DNA of 39,387 bases from positions 1 to 39,387 of the forward strand of contig ONOH01000017.1 of the NCBI GenBank assembly GCA_900319405.1. The letters run 5' to 3'. Shown here piece by piece: positions 1 through 10,539 of this stretch. Source of the stretch: an uncultured Bacteroidales bacterium (GTDB lineage Bacteria; Bacteroidota; Bacteroidia; Bacteroidales; UBA932). Each line of letters starts with the position of its first letter. The stretch's first letter is position 1. The notes beneath the pieces are model-generated. The model saw nothing but the letters and a program-made list of their open reading frames with translations. It was not told where the DNA came from and made no database searches. Both the position numbers and the translations under genes were made by a program.

Positions 1-244
1 AGACGCTTTCAAAAAATCGGTTCTTTATTTTTAGGCTCACCTGTATTCTAAGACTTTTCAAAATTTATTTTAACAAAGTTGATGGAATGTTTTCCCTTCG
101 ACTCAACGGGGTGTTTCGTGGATATATATTGCGCTCATAGGGGCGTCCCGCCCCTGCCGCGCGGCCACCCCTGGTACAAGGTATAAGTTGCCTGGCGGTG
201 AGTACTTGCCCCATCGCCCTATCGAGTTGTTTGATTGTTGTCCG
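1..244. other. Window edge, no gene recognised
   Basis: An AT-rich first 110 bases is followed by a GC-rich patch around 140-175. No convincing coding sequence was found on either strand: the open stretches are short, low-complexity and lack a start with a promoter. It could be the tail of an element that begins outside the window. I see no tRNA or clear terminator here. Confidence 0.4.
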
Positions 245-454
245 CTAGAAGGGAAGTTCTCCCTTAAGCCAGCTGTTGATGGAAGCGAGCATCCTGGCTC
301 TCACCCTGTCTTCGATAGCTTCTTCTAATGCACAATAGGCCATGGATTCCCAGATTTCGTTGTCCTCATTATCGGGATCTTTCTCCTTTGCAAGTATGGC
401 TTCCCGATAATTCTTGATGCACTGATCAAGGTCTCTCTTATACTTTATGGGCAT
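245..454 (-). CDS. Small hypothetical protein, 69 aa
   Basis: I do not recognise this protein. It is soluble, highly charged (runs of E, D, K, R) and probably mostly helical, with no signal peptide, membrane segment or cysteine. It starts with ATG at 454 and ends with TAG at 245. A purine-rich GAGGAA lies about 15 bases upstream, but no clean TAnnTTTG box is seen. It lies on the same strand as, and downstream of, the IS110 transposase in the AT-rich accessory block, so it may be cargo or a remnant of horizontally acquired DNA. That it is a real gene is an inference from its plausible protein-like composition. Confidence 0.45.
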   Translation of the reverse strand: MPIKYKRDLDQCIKNYREAILAKEKDPDNEDNEIWESMAYCALEEAIEDRVRARMLASINSWLKGELPF

Positions 455-604
455 AATGTCAAGGTATTATTCCTCACAGATTAGTAAACAGGCAGAAGTG
501 GAGCGATACTATTGCTTTGACTAGACCCGTGTCTATTACTCTAATTTGTTGCATCTCCTGCAATCTGGCACTAATTTGTATGGGATAGTTCAACCGATTG
601 TGTT

Positions 605-1600
605 CTAATAATTTAGGATTTTGTATGGTTGCCCGGATTTGACAACCGCAAACATTCGGAGGATAAGTTTGAACTTAACAGCGTTAAGAACTACGCCATG
701 GGCATCCTTACCTTCGCCCTTTTCTTTCATCTTCCGCTGATAGTAACGTTTCAGACCGGGGTCATAAATGATTGCGCTTCTCGCAGCCATAGATAACTCT
801 GCCTTTTGCTGGGTACGGCAGATCTTGGACACTTGCGTTTTGCCTTTGACGCTGGTTCCAGAAGTGTAACCAAACGGTGCGACCCCTATATAACAAGCAT
901 ATTGGCGCGGCGTCTCAAACGACTTGAAGTTGTTGGTAAAAACGACTATGTTTATGGCATTTATGAGCCCTACACCCTTTACGCTACTTACCAGATCATA
1001 GTTGCGTTTAAGTTCAGGATTCTCTTTGATGATATCCAACATCTGCCTTTCAACCTTCAAGATCAATGTCTCACAATGATGGATATCGGACCCGTTACGG
1101 GAACGAGCTTCAGGGGTTTCATATTTGCCCATAATTTTATTGAAACTAAGCATTGCTGTCCTCTGACGCACATATTGATGACGCTCAGTCAGAAGGTACT
1201 TCAGCTTCACAATAGCCTCAGATGGTTTCTGATATAATCTCAGTTTGTCCTTATGGTCATGGGCATACTCGGCGATACGGCCGGCATCAATAGCATCGTT
1301 TTTACCTCTCGTGATTCCCATTGAATGCTTAATGTCCAATGGCGAGTTAAGGCTCAGTGATAGCCCTTTCTTCTCAGTAAAGTCAATGAGAGGATTTGTG
1401 TACACTCCTGTATGCTCTGCGCAGATAACCATCTCTGAAGGCTTTATGCCACGGCTCTTTAGCCACTTCAGCATTTCGTTGAGCCCCCTTGTTGTGTTGT
1501 CAAAATGGAGAAAGTCCATTTTCTTGTCCTTCGCTGGATATATGGCTGCATCCAGCGTGTCTTTGGAGATATCGACTCCAATGAATTGAGAAAAATGCAT
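605..1600 (-). mobile_element. IS110-family transposase (DEDD recombinase)
   Basis: Encodes about 331 aa from the ATG at 1600; a longer reading from 1648 adds 16 residues unlike the family. The protein opens with FIGVDISKDTLDAAIY, the first acidic block of the RuvC-like DEDD domain, followed by AEHTGVY and then RGKNDAIDAGRIAEYA, which carries later acidic residues. The C-terminal half has the Transposase_20 signature (VKGVGLINA, then YACYIGVAPF) with the serine-bearing segment YTSGTSVKGK that forms the composite active site in this family. Length is normal for IS110, and no frameshift is seen, so it looks intact. IS110 enzymes insert without inverted repeats or target duplication and, where studied, are guided by a bridge RNA encoded beside the gene. 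Here the 270 bases upstream are strongly structured. Element ends cannot be placed from one copy. Confidence 0.93.
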
Positions 1601-1699
1601 AAATTTGTGGTGTTTAGTTCGGCTGACGCCATATTGTATTTGACGCAAATGCTTTTATTAGACCATTATGTCTACGATTCTAAACGGTCATCTCAATAT

Positions 1700-1866
1700 G
1701 GGGAAAGAGGAAGGGTGTTTATGCTCTAAACAAATATTACCCCTCCTCTTTCCGGTCAGTCTTTATTATTGTTCCTAACGGGTGCGTACAGCCAGAGCTA
1801 TTACAGGTGATTGACAAGAAGTCATGCAAAATTCACAGTCCCTCCGAGCTGCCTACACCACTTAGG
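1700..1866 (-). ncRNA. Candidate IS110 bridge RNA
   Basis: Non-coding segment directly upstream of the transposase start, read on the same strand. Features seen: an exact -7 box TATCTTTG at 1876-1869 that would start a transcript near 1864. GGTG 1781-1784 pairs with CACC 1856-1859 and CAGC 1789-1792 with GCTG 1848-1851, leaving a symmetric 4-nt internal loop (1785-1788 / 1852-1855). A further stem-loop lies inside (about 1806-1836). A second long hairpin pairs 1702-1716 with 1739-1753 (14 of 15 pairs), with an inner 5-bp hairpin 1717-1721 / 1727-1731. In studied IS110-group elements the bridge RNA is made from the left end, upstream of the recombinase, and uses internal loops to read target and donor DNA. 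The identification is an inference from position and folding; loop-to-DNA matches were not demonstrated. Confidence 0.5.
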
Positions 1867-1868
1867 AA

Positions 1869-1876
1869 CAAAGATA
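1869..1876 (-). promoter_or_regulatory. -7 box TATCTTTG upstream of the IS110 leader
   Basis: Exact match to the Bacteroidota -7 element TAnnTTTG on the minus strand. The -33 position (about 1896-1899) reads TGTG on the minus strand, a partial match to TTTG. It would drive the structured leader and/or the transposase. Confidence 0.5.
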
Positions 1877-1970
1877 AAAAGAACACCGTAACCCCACATT
1901 GGAATCACAGTGCAAATCTAAAAGCAAAGTTCCGTGTAGAGACCAAGTTGTCACAAATCCAATAATTAAC

Positions 1971-2001
1971 TTGTATGTTAAGTTTTTATTTCATATCTTC
2001 G
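1971..2001 (+). promoter_or_regulatory. Promoter of toxin-antitoxin operon
   Basis: TTG at 1971-1973, 20 bp spacer, then TATCTTCG at 1994-2001, a one-base variant of TAnnTTTG. The start codon is at 2006, only four bases after the box, so the transcript should start at or next to the ATG (leaderless). Confidence 0.6.
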
Positions 2002-2005
2002 CCGT

Positions 2006-2491
2006 ATGAATGTGAAGAAGAAAACAACAGTTGAGCTGCTGAATGAGTCCGAGAAGGCCTCTCTGTACTCTATCAGCTTCGAGATGGATGGCACCACGGA
2101 GTTTGAAAAGTTCGTGGCAGAGTTTGAAATGAACGCCACGTACAACCGTGATTATCAGCGCATCATAGCTGCACTTCAGGCTATCTTGCGAATAGGTGCC
2201 CTTGAGCGCTTCTTCCGTCCGGAAGGTGGCATGAACGACAGCGTCCAAGCGCTGCCCATTGAGAGTGGCAAACTGAGGCTATATTGCCTGAGGCTTTCGG
2301 ACCAGATAGTCATTCTCGGTAACGGCGGGGTGAAGAATACGCGCACCTATGAGGCGAATCCCAAGCTGTACGGTTATGTCCTGGACCTCCAGCGGTTCGA
2401 GAAGATACTTAACGAGTGCATCGACAAAGGGTTCGTAAGCATAGAAGAGAAAGAGCTTTCCGGCATAGATGATATTACATTCGAAATATAA
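2006..2491 (+). CDS. HigB/RelE-like toxin of a type II toxin-antitoxin pair
   Basis: 161 aa, soluble, no signal peptide. The central part (about residues 20-115) has the layout of RelE/HigB-type mRNA interferases: helical N-terminus, then KLRLYCLRLSDQIVILGNGG, the beta-strand core in which these proteins read out as KLRLYxxR...ILxGG, then a C-terminal helix region. It is longer than typical HigB (about 100 aa), but this long form is common beside XRE antitoxins in Bacteroidales. The gene is followed seven bases later by the HTH protein at 2499, giving the toxin-first order typical of higBA. Family placement rests on the core motif and the gene order; catalytic residues were not assigned. Confidence 0.7.
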   Translation: MNVKKKTTVELLNESEKASLYSISFEMDGTTEFEKFVAEFEMNATYNRDYQRIIAALQAILRIGALERFFRPEGGMNDSVQALPIESGKLRLYCLRLSDQIVILGNGGVKNTRTYEANPKLYGYVLDLQRFEKILNECIDKGFVSIEEKELSGIDDITFEI

Positions 2492-2498
2492 TAACGTC

Positions 2499-2768
2499 AT
2501 GAAAAACAAGCAGGAATGGTTCAATGAAAAGATGGCGGCCGTATCTCCGGAAATCACATCCGAGGTGCAGCTGTCAGCCGACATCATTGCACGCATCGAC
2601 GCTGTCCTCAAGAAAAAGAACATGACCCAGCGGGACCTTGCAAAAAAAATGGGTCGGTCGGAAGCGGTCATTTCAAGGTGGACATCAGGCTTCCCCAACC
2701 TCACGTTGAAATCCATCGCCGAGATTTCAACCGCACTGGGTGAACCGCTGGTAAGGGTTGCAGAATGA
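2499..2768 (+). CDS. XRE-family antitoxin (HigA-like)
   Basis: 89 aa from the ATG at 2499; earlier in-frame starts would overlap the toxin gene and give non-family sequence. Residues about 35-85 form a helix-turn-helix: KKKNMTQRDLAKKMGRSEAV is helix 1, turn and recognition helix start, followed by SRWTSGFPNLTLKSIAEIST. The N-terminal 30 residues are acidic/helical and would be the toxin-binding part. HigA-type antitoxins neutralise the toxin and repress their own promoter, here the TTG-N20-TATCTTCG promoter at 1971-2001. The gene has no separate promoter and is co-transcribed with the toxin. The pair next to an IS110 copy suggests an acquired segment. Confidence 0.78.
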   Translation: MKNKQEWFNEKMAAVSPEITSEVQLSADIIARIDAVLKKKNMTQRDLAKKMGRSEAVISRWTSGFPNLTLKSIAEISTALGEPLVRVAE

Positions 2769-3129
2769 CTTTCTTCACATCATATGAGCGCTCCATGAAC
2801 GCCTCAGCAGAGTCACTTAATGCCTAGAAGAAAGGCTTCCCGGCTCAGCCGAGGGGGTGTCAGGTCTGCCGTTCTTCATGTTAAGGCAGTTCATGATATT
2901 TGGGTTGTGTGACACGGACGACCAGGCCCCAGACACACAAATTGGGACGCTACCGGTATTTGTATCCCTGCCGCTGTTTGGCATTCCTGAAGCCTATCTT
3001 TGCCCCAACATCAAGAACAGATTGTATGGATAACACGAAGTATCTCCGTATTTTGGGCGCATTTGAAAAAACGCCTCTCGATGATTTCCTGAAAGGAATA
3101 TTCAAAGGAATTACAGCAGAGCAACGCAA
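2769..3129. other. Intergenic remnant DNA
   Basis: No intact gene is seen. Open frames on both strands from about 2950 to 3130 match no family I know, and they run into the RhuM remnant on the minus strand. The stretch is best read as debris between the toxin-antitoxin unit and the ABC importer gene. Confidence 0.4.
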
Positions 3130-3327
3130 TTTGCTTGCTCGAAGAGAGTTGAAACTGTAGCCTACGGAGATGATGGCATGCAGGTTATAGTACAGAACTT
3201 TGTCTTCAGATAGGCCTCTGGTGCCACTCTGCGCGGTAATCAAAATTTCTTTAACTACCGTAGAACCACCCAACTCACCGCTCGCAATTATCTTACCCAT
3301 GTGGTAAAAAACATTCTGCTTGCCCAA
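3130..3327 (-). pseudogene. RhuM-family protein remnant
   Basis: On the minus strand about 60 codons read as the middle of a RhuM/KilA-N-associated virulence protein: KIIASGELGGSTVVKEI corresponds to the family's 'NIfeSGELd...VV' block, and YYNLHAIISVGYSFNSLRAS to its 'YYNLDAIISVGYRVnSlRAT' signature. The N-terminal winged-helix part (VWLTQxQMAELF) is missing, and after NSLRAS the reading no longer follows the family (QFRxWAT is absent). It is therefore a fragment truncated on both sides. RhuM genes are common passengers of islands and restriction loci in Bacteroidota, consistent with the accessory character of 1-3330. Confidence 0.65.
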
Positions 3328-3329
3328 AT

Positions 3330-6026
<2,697 letters not shown>

Positions 6027-6049
6027 ATCTACGCTTTCCTTAATTCTTT

Positions 6050-6057
6050 CAAAGATA
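6050..6057 (-). promoter_or_regulatory. -7 box TATCTTTG of the ABC importer gene
   Basis: Exact TAnnTTTG match on the minus strand, 23 bases before the chosen ATG at 6026. No good -33 match is seen at the usual spacing. Confidence 0.5.
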
Positions 6058-6214
6058 GTTATTTTTTGCCATAACTTTTTTTGTTCCGGCAGCAAAAAAA
6101 CAGCTGCTCAGAATGCCAATTCCGGGCAGTTTGTGAATGCCATTCTCTTTCCAAGCCTTCCGTGTCTGCTTTTACGCACCGGCAAGGCATAATTCTTGAA
6201 CGAAGAACCCCCGG

Positions 6215-6841
6215 ATGAACTGGAGATGGATCTATATGCTTGTAATGCTGGCGGCGAGTACCGTCGGCCTGAGGGCGCAGGGACAGGTGGAAAGGGCCGA
6301 TACGACGGTCATCAAAACGCACTCGCTTTCAGAGATAAGCGCCCCGGTTTTTGCTTCGCCCCGATGGCCGTCATTCCCGATTCCGCTGCCGGACCGGCAG
6401 ACGGAAAGCGAGGAAGAGCGGGTTGCGAGAATCAATCTGGAAACCCATCTTCGCGTAATGTCATCCGTCGCTCACCATCTCTCATTTTATCGGCCTCCGG
6501 TGCTTACTCCGATGCAGAGGGCGCTTCTTTTTGCTGGCGGTCTCTTTCTCACCAGTCCCTACGGTTTCCGGGCCGGGACTGTGCCCGTAATGAACGCGTC
6601 CAATCCCTTCGTGTACGCCGTGACACCGGGAATGGCTCCTTATGAATACCCGTACACAACGGATATATTCCCCCAGTGTATCCGAACGGAAGTGGATTTT
6701 CAGTCGGGGACGTACAAACAGGTCATGGTTCAGTGGGAGCAGGTACAGAGCAGTATGGCCAGGAGTTTCGGAAACCCCTACAGGCTGGATCCCGTGCCAA
6801 GACCCCGCTACAACAACTCGCTGGACTATCTGATTCCGTAA
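6215..6841 (+). CDS. Secreted hypothetical protein, 208 aa
   Basis: I do not recognise the family. Residues 1-22 form a classical signal peptide (WRWIYMLVMLAAS core, cleavage after LRAQ or nearby), so the protein is exported to the periplasm or outer membrane. The mature part is rich in P, R and aromatic residues, with a predicted hydrophobic patch around residues 100-115 (ALLFAGGLFLTSPYGF) and no cysteines after the signal. It precedes the YiiX-like lipoprotein gene by 80 bases on the same strand, but that gene has its own -7 box, so co-function is only a guess. No clean promoter is found upstream of 6215. Confidence 0.6.
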   Translation: MNWRWIYMLVMLAASTVGLRAQGQVERADTTVIKTHSLSEISAPVFASPRWPSFPIPLPDRQTESEEERVARINLETHLRVMSSVAHHLSFYRPPVLTPMQRALLFAGGLFLTSPYGFRAGTVPVMNASNPFVYAVTPGMAPYEYPYTTDIFPQCIRTEVDFQSGTYKQVMVQWEQVQSSMARSFGNPYRLDPVPRPRYNNSLDYLIP

Positions 6842-6905
6842 CGCAAAAGCCTGTCGGACGCAGGAAAAGAATGGGAGATACCCGGCTGATTCTGATTTTT
6901 TTTGC

Positions 6906-6913
6906 TATCTTCG
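6906..6913 (+). promoter_or_regulatory. -7 box TATCTTCG before the YiiX-like gene
   Basis: One-base variant of TAnnTTTG ending eight bases before the ATG at 6922; predicts a leader of only a few nucleotides. A -33 match is not evident. Confidence 0.45.
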
Positions 6914-6921
6914 CGACTGCG

Positions 6922-7602
6922 ATGAAAACAAGTACAAAATTCGGCCTGGCCCTTGCCTGCATCCTGCTCCTGACGGCCGCCTGCGGGCCTCGGAAGGAGG
7001 GCCTGCGCAACGGGGACCTCGTTTTTGTGGGACTTCCCTTCGGATATAATGCCGAGGAATCCTCCGCAGATGCCGCCATCTCCTCGGCAACCGGAGTGGA
7101 AGGGCAACTCAACCTGATTCACGTAGCCATTGCCGAGACGAAGGCCGACAGCATCTGGATCATTGACGCAACCCTTGCCCGCGGGGTGGACCGTCACCCG
7201 CTGGACAGTTTCCTCAAGGACTTTACCCTGCGGGACGGCAGTTACCCCGAGTTTATCATCAAGCGCGTAAAGGGGGCCGATGCCGACCAGGCCGTCCAAA
7301 GGGCGAAAGCGTTCTGCGGCCGAAAATACGATGTGCGCTTTGATCCCGACAATGAAGACCTGTACTGCTCCGAACTGGTGCAAAAATGCTATCTGGACGC
7401 TTCTGGAGCGCCTTTGTTCGAAAGCGAGCCGATGAACTTCAAAGCCCCCGACGGTACATTCCCTCCCTACTGGGAACGGCTGTTCAAAAAGCTTGGAGAA
7501 GAAATCCCCCAGGGCCTTCCCGGCACCAATCCCCAGCGGATGTCACAAGCCGGATGCCTTATGGATGTCCCGTTCCCCCTTTTGACCGCACCCTCCCGAT
7601 GA
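6922..7602 (+). CDS. YiiX/YaeF-like lipoprotein, permuted NlpC/P60 papain-fold enzyme
   Basis: 226 aa lipoprotein: hydrophobic N-terminus and lipobox LTAAC with Cys21 as the lipidated residue. The mature domain has the permuted NlpC/P60 pattern of the YiiX family: RNGDLVFVG (29-37), catalytic His67 in LIHVAIAE, and catalytic Cys149 in YCSELV, with the Cys after the His. Members are cysteine hydrolases acting in the envelope, with peptide, amide or lipid ester bonds as suggested substrates. The ATG at 6922 gives the signal peptide; earlier in-frame starts would overlap the previous gene. The stop overlaps the next start by four bases (ATGA at 7599), so the EamA transporter is translationally coupled to it. 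Confidence 0.8.
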   Translation: MKTSTKFGLALACILLLTAACGPRKEGLRNGDLVFVGLPFGYNAEESSADAAISSATGVEGQLNLIHVAIAETKADSIWIIDATLARGVDRHPLDSFLKDFTLRDGSYPEFIIKRVKGADADQAVQRAKAFCGRKYDVRFDPDNEDLYCSELVQKCYLDASGAPLFESEPMNFKAPDGTFPPYWERLFKKLGEEIPQGLPGTNPQRMSQAGCLMDVPFPLLTAPSR

Positions 7603-8507
7603 AGGCATCAGATCAGCTGAAGGGACACCTGTCCGTCGCCGCGGCCTACACCATCTTCGGCCTGAACGTGGTGCTGTGCAAGGATATCGCCAATTCTGAA
7701 GCGGTAGATCCCTTTGTCCTGTTCACGTTCCGGGCCATCGGCGCATCGGCCCTCTTCTGGATTTTCTCCCTTTTCATGCCTGCGGAAAAGATTGAAAAGG
7801 GAGATATGTGGCGCATCGCGCTGGCCTCTTTCCTGGGACTCTTCCTTACCCAGGTCTCGTTCCTTTTCGGCATCACGATGGTCACGCCCATCGATTCCTC
7901 CATCCTGGGCACCCTGGGGCCGATATTTACCATGTTTTTTGCCTATTTCTTCGTCGGGGAGCCCATCACCTCCAAAAAGGCCGGTGGCGTTGCCATTGCC
8001 CTGGCCGGTGTCATTTTCCTGATTTTCAACACCGTTCATTCCGACGGGACATCGGCCTCCTCCTGGATGGGCGTGGCCCTGCTGCTGGTGAATAGCCTCA
8101 CCTTCTCCATGTATCTGGGAATCTTCAGGCCGCTTATTTCCAAATACAGCGTGGTGACCTTCATGAAGTGGGCCTTCCTGTTCTCGCTGCTGCTGTCTCT
8201 CCCCTTCTCCCTGAAAGGCATGCTCACGATGGACTATGCCGCCATTCCGCTGGCCGTACGCTGGGAGATAGGCTATCTCATTGTATTTGCCACGTTCATT
8301 GCCTACTACCTCATTCCCTATGGCCAGAAATTCATCCGGCCCACCCTGGTGAGCATGTACAACTATCTCTCCCCCATCATTGCCACCATCGTGAGCATAT
8401 GGGCCGGCCTGGACCAGCTCAGCTGGCAGAAACTGCTGGCGGCAGCGGCCATCGTGGGCGGCGTCGTCCTGGTGAGCAAGAGCCGCTCGGCCCAAACTTC
8501 CGCTTAA
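7599..8507 (+). CDS. EamA-family (DMT) transporter
   Basis: 302 aa integral membrane protein with about ten TM helices in two EamA repeats (about residues 10-145 and 158-298). Repeat one carries the typical AAAYTIFGLNVVLCKD and LGPIFTMFFAYFFVGEPIT segments; repeat two ends LSPIIATIVSIWAGLDQLSW. This family moves small metabolites, often amino acids or nucleosides, across the inner membrane; the substrate cannot be read from sequence. Start: the ATG at 7599 overlaps the previous stop (ATGA), giving a coupled pair with the YiiX-like lipoprotein. The 3' end overlaps the convergent TonB-receptor gene by four bases, leaving no room for a terminator between them. Confidence 0.9.
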   Translation: MKASDQLKGHLSVAAAYTIFGLNVVLCKDIANSEAVDPFVLFTFRAIGASALFWIFSLFMPAEKIEKGDMWRIALASFLGLFLTQVSFLFGITMVTPIDSSILGTLGPIFTMFFAYFFVGEPITSKKAGGVAIALAGVIFLIFNTVHSDGTSASSWMGVALLLVNSLTFSMYLGIFRPLISKYSVVTFMKWAFLFSLLLSLPFSLKGMLTMDYAAIPLAVRWEIGYLIVFATFIAYYLIPYGQKFIRPTLVSMYNYLSPIIATIVSIWAGLDQLSWQKLLAAAAIVGGVVLVSKSRSAQTSA

Positions 8508-10510
8508 AAGGGCAGCACCAGTTTGAAGGTCACATTCCGGCCCATATTGTAGATACCGGCATACTTGAGGCGGCTCAGGTGCGGGGCATAGACCGCGTCG
8601 CCAAGATTGGTTCCGATCAGATACAGCGAGAAGCGGGTCTTTCCGGCAATCACCACGTCCGTTCCGGCGGAAGCCCCCAAAAGAAGATAAGCCGGCGTCG
8701 CCGTCTCCGTTCCACCGGCGGCATAGAAACGGTCCTGGCGCATATTCCAGTCCAGATTAAAGGACACGAAAGCATTGTTGAACAGTTCTCCGTCGTGGGT
8801 GATTTCCCATTTCACCTCCGAAAAAAGGCGCGGCGATGGAATCAGCGGCAGGTAGTCTCCGCCGGCCTCCCTGGCAAAAACGCAGGAAAAAGCGCTGCTC
8901 AGGTGCAGCTGGTGAACCGGATGCACGTCAATCCCGATTTCCCCGCCGCCCAGATGGGCCCGTCCGCTCCGGAAGGCATATACGGGAAGTTCATCCTCGT
9001 ATAGTTCTCCGTTTTTGGCCGCGAAGATATAATTGTCTATCCGGCTGGCAAACAAGGAGGCCTGAACGGAAACATAACGGGAAGTGAAATCCAGGCCCAG
9101 GTCTCCCTGGAGGCTGTATTCGGGCTTTAGGTCCTTGTTCCCCACTTCATAGCGGAAGGTGCCCTCGTGCTCTCCGTTGGAGCCCAGTTCGGCCAGGTTG
9201 GGAGCACGGAAGCCACGGGCCAGATTGGCCCGGAAGGAAAAATGCTCTCCCAGCGGACGCACGGCACCCAGGCTGGCGCTCACCCCGGGGAAGAGGCGGC
9301 GGAAATCCTCGAATCGACCGGGCAGGGCGTCGCTGTGGAGCCAGCGGAGATCGACCCGGAGACCTCCGGAAAGGGTCCACTTCCCCAGGCTCCTGCTGGC
9401 TGTGGCAAAAAGACCGGCATCGAACAGGCCGTAGGCGGGAATCAGGTACTCGTCGCCCAGGTTATCACTTTTCTGCCCCATCCCGGCCAGGCCGAAAGCG
9501 GTTTTCCAGCCCGGTCCCAGCGTCCCCTGCCAGCGGAGGTCGTAGTTGAAGGTATTGAGCCGGAAATCCAGGCCGGGCTCCGAGGCGCTTTCTTCAAACT
9601 CCTGCCGCCGGTTCTGCTGCCAGCCCAGGATAAGTTTCAGATTGCCCGGCCCCAGATGGACCGTGTTGTCCCACACCGCCTTGTAATGGCGCACCTGCTG
9701 GAAAGGGAGATCCGGCGTATAGCCATAATTCTCCCCCTCGCCTTCTATCATTCCCGGGGTAAAGTGGTAGTAGCTGAAGCGAAGCCGGGAATAGCCCCAG
9801 GAAGCGTTTCGGCCCAGCAAGGCCGATGCGGCGCGCTCCCGGAAGCCGGAATTGGATACGCGGCCGTTGAGCGCATTCCGATACGCACGGACATATTTGT
9901 CAGAAAAACGCCCGCCCCAGATCCAGCCACGCAGATTACCGTCGGCCGCCAGGGAATAGGTGACCAGTCCATTGTTGGTCTGGTATTCGGAAGACAGGCT
10001 TCCGCCCACCTCGCCGGGGGCGCGCACCGGTCCGGGATGGAAGATAATGGTTCCGGCCAGGGCATCCGAGCCATACATCAGGGAGGCCGGTCCCTTGAGG
10101 ATTTCGACCGAATGGACGGCGGCCCCGTCCAGTTCTATGCCGTGCTCGTCGCCCCATTGCTGGCCCTCCTGGCGGATACCGTCGCTCACCACCACAACCC
10201 GATTGTAAGCCATACCCCGGATAACGGGTTTCGAGATGCCGCCTCCCGTAGTGACTTCGGCAATGCCGGGTTCGCCGGCTATGGCACTGATAATGTTACC
10301 GCCGGAGCGGACCATCAGAGCTGAGGGACGAATCACCGAAACCGGCGTAGTCATCTCTTTCAGTTTCGCGTCACCGGCCAGTCCCGTGACCACGATCTCT
10401 TTCAGCTCCAGGTGTTTGAAGAATACATCCGTGGAGTCTTTGTGGCTCTCCTGAGCCGTCGCCGCTCCCCACACAAGGAGCAGCGACAATGATATCATTG
10501 TCTTTTTCAT
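8504..10510 (-). CDS. TonB-dependent outer-membrane receptor, probably metal (zinc/iron-type)
   Basis: 668 aa. Signal peptide 1-19 (ends ATAQ). A TonB-box-like LKEIVVTG lies near residue 36. The plug domain (about 50-165) contains PVIRGMAYNRVVVVSDGIRQ, then GDEHGIELD and VEILKGPASLMYGSDALAG; this wording is close to zinc receptors of the ZnuD type and to heme/siderophore receptors. The rest is a 22-stranded barrel ending in the terminal aromatic signature (FKLVLPF). No SusD partner is present, so it is not a polysaccharide SusC. A His/Cys-rich small protein is encoded 29 bases upstream and shares the operon, which favours a metal or metal-chelate ligand. Ligand assignment is inference. Confidence 0.9.
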   Translation of the reverse strand: MKKTMISLSLLLVWGAATAQESHKDSTDVFFKHLELKEIVVTGLAGDAKLKEMTTPVSVIRPSALMVRSGGNIISAIAGEPGIAEVTTGGGISKPVIRGMAYNRVVVVSDGIRQEGQQWGDEHGIELDGAAVHSVEILKGPASLMYGSDALAGTIIFHPGPVRAPGEVGGSLSSEYQTNNGLVTYSLAADGNLRGWIWGGRFSDKYVRAYRNALNGRVSNSGFRERAASALLGRNASWGYSRLRFSYYHFTPGMIEGEGENYGYTPDLPFQQVRHYKAVWDNTVHLGPGNLKLILGWQQNRRQEFEESASEPGLDFRLNTFNYDLRWQGTLGPGWKTAFGLAGMGQKSDNLGDEYLIPAYGLFDAGLFATASRSLGKWTLSGGLRVDLRWLHSDALPGRFEDFRRLFPGVSASLGAVRPLGEHFSFRANLARGFRAPNLAELGSNGEHEGTFRYEVGNKDLKPEYSLQGDLGLDFTSRYVSVQASLFASRIDNYIFAAKNGELYEDELPVYAFRSGRAHLGGGEIGIDVHPVHQLHLSSAFSCVFAREAGGDYLPLIPSPRLFSEVKWEITHDGELFNNAFVSFNLDWNMRQDRFYAAGGTETATPAYLLLGASAGTDVVIAGKTRFSLYLIGTNLGDAVYAPHLSRLKYAGIYNMGRNVTFKLVLPF

Positions 10511-10539
10511 TCTGATTCAGTTAAAGGTTAAACAAAAGC

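Noticed and set aside
2900-3160. Plus-strand open frame of 86 codons
   Set aside because: It is antisense to the RhuM remnant and its surroundings; no domain or promoter is seen.
6676-6921. Upstream extension of the YiiX-like lipoprotein
   Set aside because: It would hide the signal peptide and overlap the previous gene; the lipobox is only N-terminal with the start at 6922.
7608-8495. Long open frame antisense to the EamA gene
   Set aside because: Low-complexity, Gly/Arg/Glu-rich, no family match and no promoter; a typical shadow of a GC-rich membrane-protein gene.
9167-10324. Long open frame antisense to the TonB receptor
   Set aside because: Composition is that of a shadow frame; the receptor on the opposite strand has clear plug and barrel motifs.
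8504-10510. SusC-type polysaccharide receptor
   Set aside because: Length (668 aa) is too short, there is no carboxypeptidase-like N-terminal domain and no SusD gene follows.
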